From Ancylostoma caninum (taxonomy: Eukaryota; Nematoda; Chromadorea; Rhabditida; Ancylostomatidae), in the NCBI GenBank assembly GCA_037903475.1, contig JBAJFG010000433.1, positions 930,001 to 994,000 of the forward strand: DNA of 64,000 bases. Direction: 5' to 3'. Numbering within the stretch: position 1 is the stretch's first letter; each line of letters opens with the position of its first letter. The notes below the pieces were generated by a model. The model had not been told where the DNA came from, made no database searches, and saw only the letters and a list, made by a program, of their open reading frames with translations. Of this stretch, positions 33,859 through 44,321 are shown one piece after another. Both the position numbers and the translations under genes were made by a program.

Positions 33859-34757
33859 AGACCAGTTGTGCAACTTGTGCAGTTGGTCAAATTTTCTAAA
33901 TATTTCCTAACTTTGTTCCATCACTTTCGAGATTTGCAAAGAGTGCGACTGCAGTGATGACGGACAGATGAGCCGGGCCCCGTAGTCCAGAAAACATCAT
34001 GATAGGTGTCCACCGATCGAGAAAGAGTCCGCAGTGGCCCAATAGTGGAAAAACGGCAGGATACGGGTCCGTCGATGGAGAAGGGGCCCGCCATGGCCCA
34101 ACACTGGGAAAACGGCAGAGTACGTCCAGCGATGGAGAAAGGGTCCGCCGATCCAATAGTGGAGAAAACGCCAGGATACTGGTCCATCGATGGAGATTGG
34201 GTCTGGTGGGGCCCATAAACGGGGAAATACCAGGCAACGAGTCCACGGATGAGGATTGGGTCTGCTATGGCCCAATACTGGAGAAAGCGCCAGGATACGG
34301 GTCCATGGATGGGGACTGGGTCCGCCATGGCCCAATAGTGGGGAAAACGTTAAGATGCACGTCTGGCGATGGAGAAGGGGCACGCTACGCGCTCATTCGT
34401 GTTCCAGTCGACCATCTCTTCTTCCTCTCCGTTGGCTGTTCACAACGGGTCCAGACATGTAAGAAATGTGACAAAGAAAGAGTAGCTATTATCAGTGCAT
34501 TGGAAATTAGCTTTACATGTAGGTGCGGGATTAGGAACTTGCGAGCAAGGCTAAGATGGCGAGAAGACTCGAAGCCCGACGTTGGCGGCCAGACCCGTAG
34601 AGTATACGCAACACATAAGGAGAATTTCGTATTTGAGCTCAGCTAATGATTAGTTTTGCTTTTTTGCTGATTTTCTAAGCATTTCATACGTGTGAAGCTT
34701 TTGCACATACCTCATGTGGCTGCCCCACCCCACTTTCTAGCTTCCCCAAGGGGGGGG
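33859..34757 (+). mobile_element. Helitron-like family C, copy beside BEL
   Basis: The left end has TCAAATTTTCTAAATATTTCC and CGAGATTTGCAAAGAG. A minus-oriented 60-bp minisatellite of six or seven units occupies 33995-34395. The unique right part includes GAAATTAGCTTTACATG and ACACATAAGGAGAATTTCG. The end is GTGGCTGCCCCACCCCACTT then a decayed hairpin ending CTCG|T. The 215-codon plus-strand frame here is not a gene. Confidence 0.65.
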
Positions 34758-34915
34758 CTCGTTATCTAAAATGCATATCACGAAAAGGTTATTCGAAATC
34801 TACTAAGCTCTAGCTATTGCTTGCATTGGACGAAAAGGTAGTTCCAAAAAGGAGAGTCTCATATAGTGTGCACTATACTTGTACATTTTTGGAAAAGTTT
34901 CGAATATTTGAATAG
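34758..34915. other. BEL 5' flank with target site
   Basis: Unique flank ends in TTTCGAATATTTGAATAG. The last five bases, AATAG, are repeated after the right LTR (46213-46217). The site lies in a TTCGAA-rich repeat that resumes beyond 46217. Confidence 0.8.
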
Positions 34916-35465
34916 TATCGCGGAGAACGCGATTCAGAAGTTTTGCCCACGTTCCCAAAACATCTCAGCATTGCTGAGGAGATAACGCTTATCTCAGAGG
35001 AATACCAACGCATATGTTTTGGGAATCTCGCCCAGTACAGTATAAAAGGGAACGGCAAATGCGCGAATGCGAATTGCGACGCTGCGAATATTTTTTATCC
35101 CTTTTTCATCTTTTGCGTTTGTTCTCTTCATGTGTTCCTTTGCGATTGATCATTTTATATACTTTAGTTTTAGTTCTCTATAGTTTTATGTATTCTGTCA
35201 TAACATTTGCGATCGTTTATCTCCGCCATTATCATTTAAATAAATATTACTTTCGAATGAATATATATATATATTTTTGCGACTGATAAAATTATATTAT
35301 TGCGAATGTTGCCATAAATTTGTTATTTTTGGTATCGCTCGTGAGTTGTTGATTGTGGAAGTTTTAAGTAAAGGTTTAATTACCCAAGTTTGAGGTTACA
35401 CGCCCGCGTGGCACGAGTTCGGTGCGCTAGTTGCGGTGCAGGGATAGCAAGCCCCTGCCATTTTA
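34916..35465 (+). repeat. BEL 5' LTR
   Basis: The 550-bp LTR begins TATCGCGGAGAA and ends CTGCCATTTTA. It contains a long hairpin (arms TTCCCAAAACAT at 34952-34963 and ATGTTTTGGGAA at 35013-35024, with two smaller stems inside). It also has a TATA box (35041-35048), a GCGA-rich stretch (35055-35086) and AATAAA (35239-35244). The terminal dinucleotides are not the usual TG..CA, but the target duplication fixes the borders. Confidence 0.93.
35041..35048 (+). promoter_or_regulatory. TATA box of the BEL LTR
   Basis: CAGTATAAAAGGGAACGG holds a consensus TATAAAAG about 125 bp into the LTR, just after the hairpin. It would start the genomic RNA near 35070. The right LTR has the same box at 45786-45793. 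Confidence 0.75.
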
Positions 35466-35483
35466 TGGTGCATTCGACCTATA
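35466..35483 (+). other. Primer-binding site
   Basis: TGGTGCATTCGACC begins immediately after the LTR with the TGG expected for pairing with a tRNA 3' CCA. The first nine bases fit the complement of a Gly-tRNA 3' end as I recall it. The match then stops, so the primer identity is tentative. Confidence 0.7.
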
Positions 35484-35558
35484 CGCACGACTCGGACTAG
35501 AGGTACGATTTTCGTCCTTTTCTCTTTTGGTTTGTGATATTTTCTTGCGATTGTGATC

Positions 35559-38500
35559 ATGACAGGACCTGTTCAACTTAAGTCTCAAAAAGGGCTTCTA
35601 ACAAGATATCGCAATATTTTGAATCAGTTGATTACGAAATATTCAGAAGCTTTTGACACCGAAGTATCCCCTAGATCACTTTCGGAAATGTCGTATGAAT
35701 TAAATGCAACATCAAAATTGGTCATTGAAGCACTGGAAAATTTTACTAAGACGGTAGATCAAGTAGAAGAATTTCAGTCGGGGGACCAAGAAACCCAAAT
35801 TCAAGACTACATTGATAAGACGCATACTGTATTAGAGAATGCTCAAACCTTGACTATCCAAATTGAGCGGAAAAAAGTGGGGTTGCAACAACCTATGGCT
35901 GCTCAAGAACCGGCTATCACAGAACTTTCTTCTGCCAAAGTTGAGTTGCCAGCAATCCCCATCCCTATGTTTAGTGGCAAAATTAGCGAATTTGAAAATT
36001 TTTGGGCGCTTTTTAGTGCGAATGTTCATAACCAAAAACTTTCGAATTTGCAAAAGTTCAACTATCTTTTGCGCGCTTTGAGGGGCGACGCAAGAGAGGT
36101 GATTAAGCGCTACCCGGTATCAGATGAAAACTATAATGCCGCTGTAGATGCCCTACACTCAAAATTCGGGGATAGATCAAAAATCATCTATGATCTTCAA
36201 GTGCGACTAGAAAGAGTTACTGCGAGAAGCCCATTCATCAGCGACCAACGAAAATTGTTGGAAAATTTACTCGCAATAACCATGCAACTGGAACAAAAAG
36301 GAGTATACCTAAACGGATCATATATTGTGCAAAGGGTCCTATGTAAATTTCGTCAGGATCTCCAAAGGAGGGTCCTGAAAGATCAAATAGAGAGTAATTA
36401 CTCGGAACAGGAATGGTCTATGAGTAAGCTTCTATTTGATCTAGATAGTCTGATAAGTGCAGAAGAGAAAATAAATGAGATGTTACATGCTAATGAGGTT
36501 TTTCGAGGTAGGGAGAAATCTAGCATAGGGCAAAAAGGCGTCGAGAATACTCCCACTCGCTCTACAGCATGCATCTACTGTGATTCACCCAATCATAATT
36601 CGCTAAGGTGCCTTAAAATTAGCTCTATTCAAGCGCGTACCGACTTTCTGATAAGAAATAGAAAATGTCTCAACTGCGCAAAGACTAACCATTTTTTGAA
36701 AAATTGCCTAAGTAAAGGATGCAGTATGTGCGAAGACAAGAAGCATCACTTTTCTATCTGTCCTAAACGGATAGGCAAGGAAAGTGCTACCGCTCAACAA
36801 CAACGAGATGGCCCGGCAGGAATCCCACCCACCGTTAAACGTGTGAAGCACGACAAGGGAAAAACTCCACAGCGGCAAAATTGTGCTGTGACTTCAGATA
36901 CCCAAATCTTGCCTGAAGCGGGTGACTCGGAGACGCCATTACTGTGTGTATCAAATACAGAGCTTACTTCAAGGCAAAATAATGTCCTCTTATTGACAGG
37001 ACTTGCGAAAGCGCGAAATAAGAAGTCTGGAAAACTTCAAAATATTGAAATTCTTTTGGATACGGGAGCTGATAGGTCGTTTATTCAGCGACAATTGGCA
37101 GATGATTTAGAATTGCCAATAACGAACAAAGTGGATTTATCAGTCTATACATTCGGGGATAAATCTCCCAAAAGGCAACGATACGACGTTACCCCTCTCC
37201 AAATTTGGGATGCCTTAGGAGATAGCCATACTTTCCACTTATGTAAAACCGATGTCATTACGGAAAAGGCTAAACAAGTTCAACTCACATCGGAAGATGT
37301 AGAGTACTTGCAGAAGAAGAACATTAGGTTGTCCAAAAAGGAACATACGGCTGTAAATCCTCAAGTATTACTAGGTTGTGATCAACTCTGGCCTCTATTG
37401 TCAACAACTAATCCTCAGCATATATTACCATCAGGCTTAATGGTGATCCCTTCTAAATTGGGGTATTTGCTGAGTGGACGACAAGAGCAAAGCAGCGATG
37501 AAAAGCGCTCACTGCGACAAAGCGAGAATTTCCATATTGTGAGAATAGGTGCTCTCGATGCAGATGAGGTTGATGAGTGGGACCGGTATTGGTCACTCGA
37601 CTCTTCTGGCATTGAGGAATATGCAGGGACAAAGTGCGAAGAAAAAGCGCAGGTCAACGCAAAGATCATGCAGTATTTTAACGACACGATAGAGAAGCGC
37701 CATGACGGATACTATGTCCGCCTCCCTTTCAAGGAGAATTGCGACACATTGCCTACAAACAAGACATTAGCATATCGCCGCCTTATCAGTGCTTGGAATA
37801 TGCTTAAGTCAAATGAAGACCTCCTTCATCAGTACCATAAGGTTTTCCAGGAACAACTCGAAAAAGGTATCATTGAAGAGGTTCCTAATATGGGGGAAAA
37901 CCCTTCTCCTCTGGTTCATTACTTACCCCATCAACCTGTGGTGACACCACAGAAACAAACAACGAAGTTACGTGTCGTTTTTGATGCTTCATCCCACCTT
38001 AAGGGTTCTCCTTCACTGAATGATGCGTTGCATCAGGGTCCCCTCATTCTGCCAGAACTGTATGGAATGCTGTTGAGGTTTCGAATGAAACCTCACGTAG
38101 TTATATCTGATGTGGAAAAGGCATTTCTGCAGGTCCGGCTACATGAACAGGACAGAGACGTAACAAGATGTTTTTGGATAAAAGACACAGCTCTCCCACC
38201 TGAGAAAGATAATATTGTGACTTATCGGTTTACAAGAGTTACTTTCGGGTTAAATGTGTCTCCGTTTCTATTAGCGGCAACTATTCGATACCATCTAAAT
38301 CATGAGGTTAAGGACCAAAAGCTGGCATGCGAAATCGGCGAAAACTTATATGTGGATAACCTCATCTTAACAGGCAACAGCGAGGAGGAAATTTTGGAGA
38401 AATCCCTGGCAACCCGTGAGGTATTTCTTCAAATGAATATGAACTTGCGCGAGTTTCTTGCAAATGACAGCAATGTGCAGGAAAAATTCCCAAGCAAAAT

Positions 38501-38966
38501 CTGCGCTAGCAGAGCAACTCAGAAGGTTCTGGAAATTCCTTGGGACGCCAATAACGATACAATGTCAATAGAGTGCAAGTTTATAGATACACCTAAAATC
38601 ACGAAAAGAGCCATTGCCCGTCAAATTGCCTCCATATACGATCCTTTGGGGTGGTTAGTTCCATTGCTTATCCCGCATAAGTGTTTCCAGCAAAAGTTGT
38701 GGCTAGAAGGCTATACGTGGGATCAAGAATTGTCGCCCCAGCTTTGCGAACAATGGGAAGCGATGAGACAAAATGCCAATGAGTTTCAAAAGACCTTGAA
38801 ACGTGAGATATTACTGCAGGCCCCTACTAACATGGCGGTCTTTGCCGATGCAAGCGACCATGCCATGGCGGCATGTGCTTACATTGTCTCCGACCAACAA
38901 TCCTCATTACTGATGGCCAAATCAAAATTGCCTTCGATTAAGTCGAAAATGACAATACCCAAACTA
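35559..38966 (+). CDS. BEL Gag-Pol, first part (Gag, protease, RT, start of RNase H)
   Basis: The first ATG (MTGPVQLKSQK) is at 35559. The frame is open from a GTG two codons earlier, but ATG is the better start. An N-terminal coiled-coil-like stretch precedes a DUF1759-type Gag region from about residue 127 (IPMFSGKISEFENFWALF). Three CCHC knuckles lie at about 337-400 (CIYCDSPNHNSLRC, CLNCAKTNHFLKNC, CSMCEDKKHHFSIC). The aspartic protease active site DTGADRSFI is near residue 500. RT spans about 790-1000, with VISDVEKAFLQVRL and the catalytic YVDN box near 930. RNase H begins with VFADASDHAMAACAYI. The frame is cut at IPKL by a TA-flanked DNA transposon at 38967, which adds a few foreign codons before a stop. 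The catalytic residues seen are intact. Confidence 0.95.
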
Positions 38967-39886
38967 TTAGGTCGTCAAGTATGAAATGTCTGATTTTATG
39001 AGCGGTCAGTTTGACAGTCTGTATCTTCGAAAATTTACTAGATCTCTTCTCATCTTTATTTTCATTATGAAGGTACATCCTCTTCCTTTCAAAATCACTT
39101 CCTGGGTTTTTGATCAGTTTTCGAATTTTTGTTTGAAAGCATTTCTTGTAGAACTACTCGAAGACGAAAAATCGTGTCGTTTTGGAACATCGGTTCCATT
39201 TTTCAGCTATTAGAGCCGGGGAAGCTGGGAACATCAGGGTAGTGTTAAGGGACATTTGGCTAGTAAATGCACTGAACAGCGTTTGCTTGGGAGATTCTGC
39301 TCAGGTGACATGAAGCTGCAAAGTGAGCCTTATGATGAACTTGGATTTCGATGAGCTGGAAGCCGTAGCCAAAGCGGATAGGAGTCAAACTAAGTTAGCA
39401 TAAGTAGCAAGATGTGATCTTGATAATCCAATAATATTTAGGTACTCAAGGCAGTATGACCATTAAAAGTGGTTCAGTGAACGAATTTTTCCCAGTTTGA
39501 CTTTCAAAAATGGGTGCCAATTTTTGACCATTTTTCACAAACCCACGCTGCTTAAGCCAGAGGAGCAGGGGTGAGGGCCCACCTGCCAGTCACTTTACTG
39601 GGCAAATCTTGCTCTATTTGACCACAACTCCTTTCAGGGATTAGCTCACTTCTTGCTGGAGAAAATGTTCAATTTTCAACATCATGTTGGAAACGCTCTT
39701 CCTCACTTGATCGCCCATAGCTTTCCATGCTTCTAAGGTGTTGGAGCAGCCAAGCCATATTTAAGATGGCAAGGCTATGGAGATAGTATACGAGCATATT
39801 CGGATATCTTATACTGCATCTTGCTTTAGAAACAAAACTCAAAATCTTCTCATCCAAAATCAGACATTTCATACTTGACGACCTAA
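38967..39886. mobile_element. 920-bp TA-flanked transposon inside BEL RNase H
   Basis: Perfect 31-bp inverted ends begin TTAGGTCGTCAAGTATGAAA and are flanked by TA at 38965-38966 and 39887-39888. The TTAGGTYGTC start and TA duplication fit the mariner/Tc1 group. No intact transposase is encoded. A minus-strand frame near 39669-39850 (LAILNMAWLLQHLRSMESYG) may be a remnant of a mariner C-terminus, but this is weak. It interrupts the retroelement between the IPKL and EMNAL codons of RNase H. Confidence 0.92.
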
Positions 39887-39888
39887 TA

Positions 39889-42800
39889 GAAATGAACGCA
39901 CTGACGATGGCAGTGCGGCTGGCTCGTTCACTCTGCGAAGCTCTGCGAAATTCTATAGAACCCCTCAAGAACATATTCATTTTTTCTGATTCTCAAATTG
40001 TTCTCAGCTGGATTGATAAATCTCCAGTAAAAGACGACGTAGGGGTTCTAGTCCGCAATAGGATAAAGGAAATCCAAAGAATCATCCGATCGATAAACGA
40101 AGTCGGTACTAATGTTTTCTTCGGATACGTTCACACCAAAAACAACCCCGCAGATGCAGGAACTAGAGGTCTCTCAAAAGATGAAATGGATCATCATGAT
40201 TGGTGGACAGGGCCAAGTTTTCTTCAACAACCTATCTCCTCTTGGGAGTCACGGTTATTCCGCATACTTGATCCTCTTGAACCCGTTCAGGAAACTGAAG
40301 AATCTTTCGCTTTCTCCACAGTACACATGGAGTTTGAAAAAGAAACTCAGTTTCCATTATTCCGGTACGCGACGCTCATAAAATCGCAACGGATCATTGC
40401 ATGGGTTCTGCGTTTCATCCGTCGATGCATGAGCGGCCTACCTACAATGAGGATCGAAGCCATATCAAAGCGCGTCCCTGAACTGCGTCAAACAACGAAG
40501 TCAGGCCCTCTAACAGGACCAGAGATGCAATCTGCGAAACAGGCACTGATACGAAACCATCAGTTATCAATGCTCTCTTGCGACTATATTAAATCTATGA
40601 GCACGACTCTGAAATTATTTCAAGACAACGATGGAATTTGGCGTGCCAGAGGACGGCTAGGCAAGTCATCATTAAGCGACAGTGCGAAATTTCCCATTTT
40701 TATTGCTCCAAAAAGCGAACTTGTTCCAAAAATTATCAACCATGCCCACGGAAAATACCATAGGGGAGTCGCGCACACCATGTCCACAGTGCGTGAGATA
40801 TTTTGGATCCCCAAATTGCGCCAGCAAGTCAGAACCGCTGTTATGCGCTGTGTAAAATGTAAGCGTTTCAATGGATTTCCATATTCTTATCCGGAAATGT
40901 CGGACTTGCCTGCTCAAAGAATGCAAAAAACACGCCCATTTGAAAATATCGGCCTTGACTTCTTTGACCTTCCACAAATAAGGGAAGGAGACGCTTTCAA
41001 AAAAGCTTATGGCTGTATTTTTACTTGCGCCGTTACACGAATGATTCATCTAGAAGTTTTGCGAAGTATGAGTACAGAAGACTTCTTGAATGCGCTTAGA
41101 CGATTTTTTGCGCGTCGCGGCATTCCAAGCCTAATTATTTGTGACAATGCGCCTACATTTTCTCTGAGCGCCGAAATCTTGGATAGTGCGATTAAAGATA
41201 GCTCACTAAACGACATTCTCAGTAACAATACTATCGAGTGGAAGAACATAACTCCATACGCGCCGTGGCAAGGGGGCTTTTATGAACGGCTCATAAAGTC
41301 CATAAAACACGCCTTGTACAAATGTATTGGAAGAGCGAAGCTTTCTTTTGATAACCTCACGACCATCATAACGGAGATTGAAGCCACTCTCAATACAAGG
41401 CCGCTGACCTATCAGGAATCTGATTGCGACGAATTCACTTCCATAAGACCAATAGACTTCATCCAGAAGGACATGGAGGTTACCTACCCCTTTGAAAAAA
41501 TCGACAATAACAATACTGATCCGGAATACCATCCCTCCGCCGAGCTTGCAAGCTTAGACACACGAAGGCAAGCGGTGGAAGCGCTTCAATCTTCCGTCAA
41601 AATTACGGAACGCTTCTGGAATATTTGGCGAGATCACTACCTGAGTAGCCTCAGGGAACATCATCGAATGCGATTATCTCAAAATCGCACTAGTACTTCA
41701 ATGCCGAGAAAAGGTGCGGTGGTTCTAATAAGCGACCCAGTTCTACCTCGCAATGACTGGAAAATGGCACGAATCACTGACACAAAACAGAGCTCAGATG
41801 GCGTCATAAGGGAAGTTGAATTGACTACCGCTGCTAGACGGAAGATCAAGCGACCCGTAAATCTCGTCATTCCACTTGAATTGGGCGACACCGATAATGG
41901 TACCTACGAAGATGGCAGAAATGGCGAAGCTTGCGAAGAGAATGCAAACCAAGATACCCGCTATGATTTTCGACCACGAAAAAACATAAACTATAACGAG
42001 AATTCGTTAGCCAATACAACGTTTACAACATCTCCTGGGTTCTCACTCTCACCCAAATTTCCTCTTCTGATATTGACTTTGCTTACGCTTTCCTTCCCAT
42101 CGCTATCTCGACCAATTGTCGAATCACTTAGTATGGAGTGTCATAAAAACGGCGTGCTGGTAAAAAATACTAACGCAGCAGATTTTGAAATTTGCATAGA
42201 AGATGAATGCAAGCACTACACCACACCATCTTTGCGAGAGTTAGTTCGGTTCTCTCCAGAACGAACTTTACATGAACACAACGTTCTTCTCAAATGGAAA
42301 ACGAATGAAACACTATCTTCCATGGAAATGACCTGTCAAGCAATAGATTTTTGCGAAAACATACAATGCATTTTTTGCCTTTCACTCTTGTTGAATCCTG
42401 AATGTTGGCCACTAGGAGCACTACTAAGCTCTACCCTTTTGATTTACGTTATTGTTGCATTGGTATACATTTTGCTTTATGTACCAATCACAATTGGGAA
42501 GCCTATACGAATAATGGTGCAAGCAAGTTGTTATATCTTCCTATACATTTTCAGATTCTTCTTTCGTTTCGTGCGATATTTGTTGCGATTCTCAACTAGG
42601 ACGCCCACTCAAAGACAGCGACTCAGACGATTGGCAGAAGCTCTTGCGATAGTGGCGATTTCAATACAGGTAATTGCGAAGGTTCATACTTGTCAGGACG
42701 TGAATATTTTTGCTCTGAGTTCGAACATCTGCACCTCCTCCTCATCATCAGCCGAAACATGCGAAATCTCACTCTCTAATATTTTGAAATTAAACACATT

Positions 42801-44286
42801 CAAGCAAGAGGCTTGCCTACGTCTTTTTGCGAACAAATCTCTTGTCTCGCATTTAAAAATTCGCTGGAAGGGACTAGCATTATATTGCACTCACGAAACT
42901 CTCACTTACACGCGCGACATTCAGATTCATGTCCTTGATAGTAAAAGTGGTCCTCATATGGGCTCATGTAAGGGCGAAAAATGTGCAGCTATCAATTCTA
43001 CTGATCTTATTCCAGAACTAGAAAGGGCTAATAGCTACCCAGGACGGACAGGGTGCCTAGAATCGTGTGGGGGGTTAGGCTGTGACTGCCTATACCCAAG
43101 CTCTGGATGTCTTTTCTATCGGGTCTATGCAGTTCCTCAAAGCGATGACATTTTTGAAATATCTCGATGCATCCGATGGAAGCAGGAAGTAAAACTAGAA
43201 GTTACCATAGAAACCAAAGGGAAAACGCACCATTATGTTTTAGCGGTCATCCCCAATGTGCCAATATTCATCCACAATTTCACACTAACCATGACCACTT
43301 TGGCAGTTCCTCCTCTTCCCACTTTGAATCAGAAATTTATCACCAACGGTAAAGAATATGCCATGTGGCAACCTGACAAAAATCCACTTCTTTCCTGCAA
43401 ATCACGTAGCGATGCAAAAAACCTAAAGTGCGATTTCAGCGATGACTGCAGGTGTGGTCCTGCCGAATCTAAAGTACGATGCGATTGTACTCACCCACAA
43501 GTGAGGAAAATTTTCGACGACCTCTCTCAAAAACTTCCACGACAGCTAGGAAGTACATTGTTCTTCAAAAATAGCGACTCCCAAATTATGGCTCGTATAC
43601 GAGATACTGCTTCTACTGAGTTTGTCATCACCTTCCAAGGACAAGTCAGTAGGGCGACACAGCAAGTAAATAAAGCTATATGCTCCGTTGAGAATACAGT
43701 TTTGAAAGGTTGTTACCGGTGCAGTAGAGGAGCAGACGCGATTATTTCATGCTCATCTCCTCAACCGACTCTTGGGGAAATCAAATGCGACCGTGACACA
43801 TTCGTAGTGCCATGTACACCAGATGGTGCTCGGACACAACTACGACTTATGCGAAATTTTGCTCGAAATTATCTCAATTGTTCTCTTCACTGCGAAAACA
43901 CATCCTATTTTGTCATCTCTGGCCTTCTAAAATTCGTTGCACCTACAAAACTTCAGAGTAGCGATAGCATCAACAGCGAAAGCTCTGTTTTTTCTTTCCA
44001 ATGGCCGGAGTTGCCAGATTTTTTCCATATAAGCGACATATTACTCTCTTGGCGAAAAAGTTTGATCCTCCTAATTCTAGTCTTGATAGTCGCTGTGGCG
44101 ATCACATACCTTTATTTGCCAACGTTAGTAGCAATCCTCCTCCGCGCAGTAATGCGAGGCGCGATTTTCCTTTTTGTTTCCCTCCCAATGCGACTGCTAC
44201 GTCTCTTGATCTTCTCCTTTTGCAAACGACTCTGCGAGTTCGCAAGAAATTCACAAGAGCGAAGTACTCGCGAAAAATACCTCTGA
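39889..44286 (+). CDS. BEL Pol-Env, second part (RNase H, integrase, envelope)
   Basis: The rest of RNase H includes IFSDSQIVLSWI. Integrase follows, counted from the Met at 39892. An HHCC zinc site (HAHGKYHRGVAHT, CVKC) lies at about 282-322. The DDE residues lie in IGLDFFDLP (about 354), ICDNAPTF (417) and GGFYERLIKS (463). A DUF5641-like domain spans 603-663. Without any stop the frame enters an envelope (about 716-1464). It has a hydrophobic leader, an internal hydrophobic block near 836-870, a cysteine-rich ectodomain with CGGLGCDC (about 1054) and GCYRCSRGA (about 1272), and a C-terminal membrane anchor near 1390-1412. The cysteine pattern fits the phlebovirus G2/Gc class II fusion glycoproteins known from nematode BEL elements. 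Env fused to Pol in one frame implies cleavage or a spliced RNA. Confidence 0.92.
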   Translation, partial: EMNALTMAVRLARSLCEALRNSIEPLKNIFIFSDSQIVLSWIDKSPVKDDVGVLVRNRIKEIQRIIRSINEVGTNVFFGYVHTKNNPADAGTRGLSKDEMDHHDWWTGPSFLQQPISSWESRLFRILDPLEPVQETEESFAFSTVHMEFEKETQFPLFRYATLIKSQRIIAWVLRFIRRCMSGLPTMRIEAISKRVPELRQTTKSGPLTGPEMQSAKQALIRNHQLSMLSCDYIKSMSTTLKLFQDNDGIWRARGRLGKSSLSDSAKFPIFIAPKSELVPKIINHAHGKYHRGVAHTMSTVREIFWIPKLRQQVRTAVMRCVKCKRFNGFPYSYPEMSDLPAQRMQKTRPFENIGLDFFDLPQIREGDAFKKAYGCIFTCAVTRMIHLEVLRSMSTEDFLNALRRFFARRGIPSLIICDNAPTFSLSAEILDSAIKDSSLNDILSNNTIEWKNITPYAPWQGGFYERLIKSIKHALYKCIGRAKLSFDNLTTIITEIEATLNTRPLTYQESDCDEFTSIRPIDFIQKDMEVTYPFEKIDNNNTDPEYHPSAELASLDTRRQAVEALQSSVKITERFWNIWRDHYLSSLREHHRMRLSQNRTSTSMPRKGAVVLISDPVLPRNDWKMARITDTKQSSDGVIREVELTTAARRKIKRPVNLVIPLELGDTDNGTYEDGRNGEACEENANQDTRYDFRPRKNINYNENSLANTTFTTSPGFSLSPKFPLLILTLLTLSFPSLSRPIVESLSMECHKNGVLVKNTNAADFEICIEDECKHYTTPSLRELVRFSPERTLHEHNVLLKWKTNETLSSMEMTCQAIDFCENIQCIFCLSLLLNPECWPLGALLSSTLLIYVIVALVYILLYVPITIGKPIRIMVQASCYIFLYIFRFFFRFVRYLLRFSTRTPTQRQRLRRLAEALAIVAISIQVIAKVHTCQDVNIFALSSNICTSSSSSAETCEISLSNILKLNTFKQEACLRLFANKSLVSHLKIRWKGLALYCTHETLTYTRDIQIHVLDSKSGPHMGSCKGEKCAAINSTDLIPELERANSYPGRTGCLESCGGLGCDCLYPSSGCLFYRVYAVPQSDDIFEISRCIRWKQEVKLEVTIETKGKTHHYVLAVIPNVPIFIHNFTLTMTTLAVPPLPTLNQKFITNGKEYAMWQPDKNPLLSCKSRSDAKNLKCDFSDDCRCGPAESKVRCDCTHPQVRKIFDDLSQKLPRQLGSTLFFKNSDSQIMARIRDTASTEFVITFQGQVSRATQQVNKAICSVENTVLKGCYRCSRGADAIISCSSPQPTLGEIKCDRDTFVVPCTPDGARTQLRLMRNFARNYLNCSLHCENTSYFVISGLLKFVAPTKLQSSDSINSESSVFSFQWPELPDFFHISDILLSWRKSLILLILVLIVAVAITYLYLPTLVAILLRAVMRGAIFLFVSLPMRLLRLLIFSFCKRLCEFARNSQERSTREKYL

Positions 44287-44311
44287 AGCTGTTATACATT
44301 TTAATGCTCCA

Positions 44312-44321
44312 TTTTTCAGAG
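44312..44321 (+). promoter_or_regulatory. Candidate 3' splice site in front of ORF3
   Basis: TTTTTCAG|AG lies immediately before the ORF3 ATG and matches the nematode 3' splice consensus TTTTCAG. A leader donor candidate AG|GTACGA lies at 35501-35508 between the primer-binding site and gag. Cis-splicing from the leader, or spliced-leader addition here, would place ORF3 at the 5' end of its own mRNA. This is inferred from sequence only. Confidence 0.5.

Noticed and set aside
39669..39980. Minus-strand frame in the 920-bp transposon as a transposase
   Set aside because: Only a faint resemblance to a mariner C-terminus and no catalytic Asp residues; it also runs across the element border into BEL.
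44001..44321. N-terminal extension of ORF3 upstream of 44322
   Set aside because: This part overlaps the envelope C-terminus in another frame and reads as low-complexity shadow; the ATG at 44322 after a splice-acceptor-like site is a better start.
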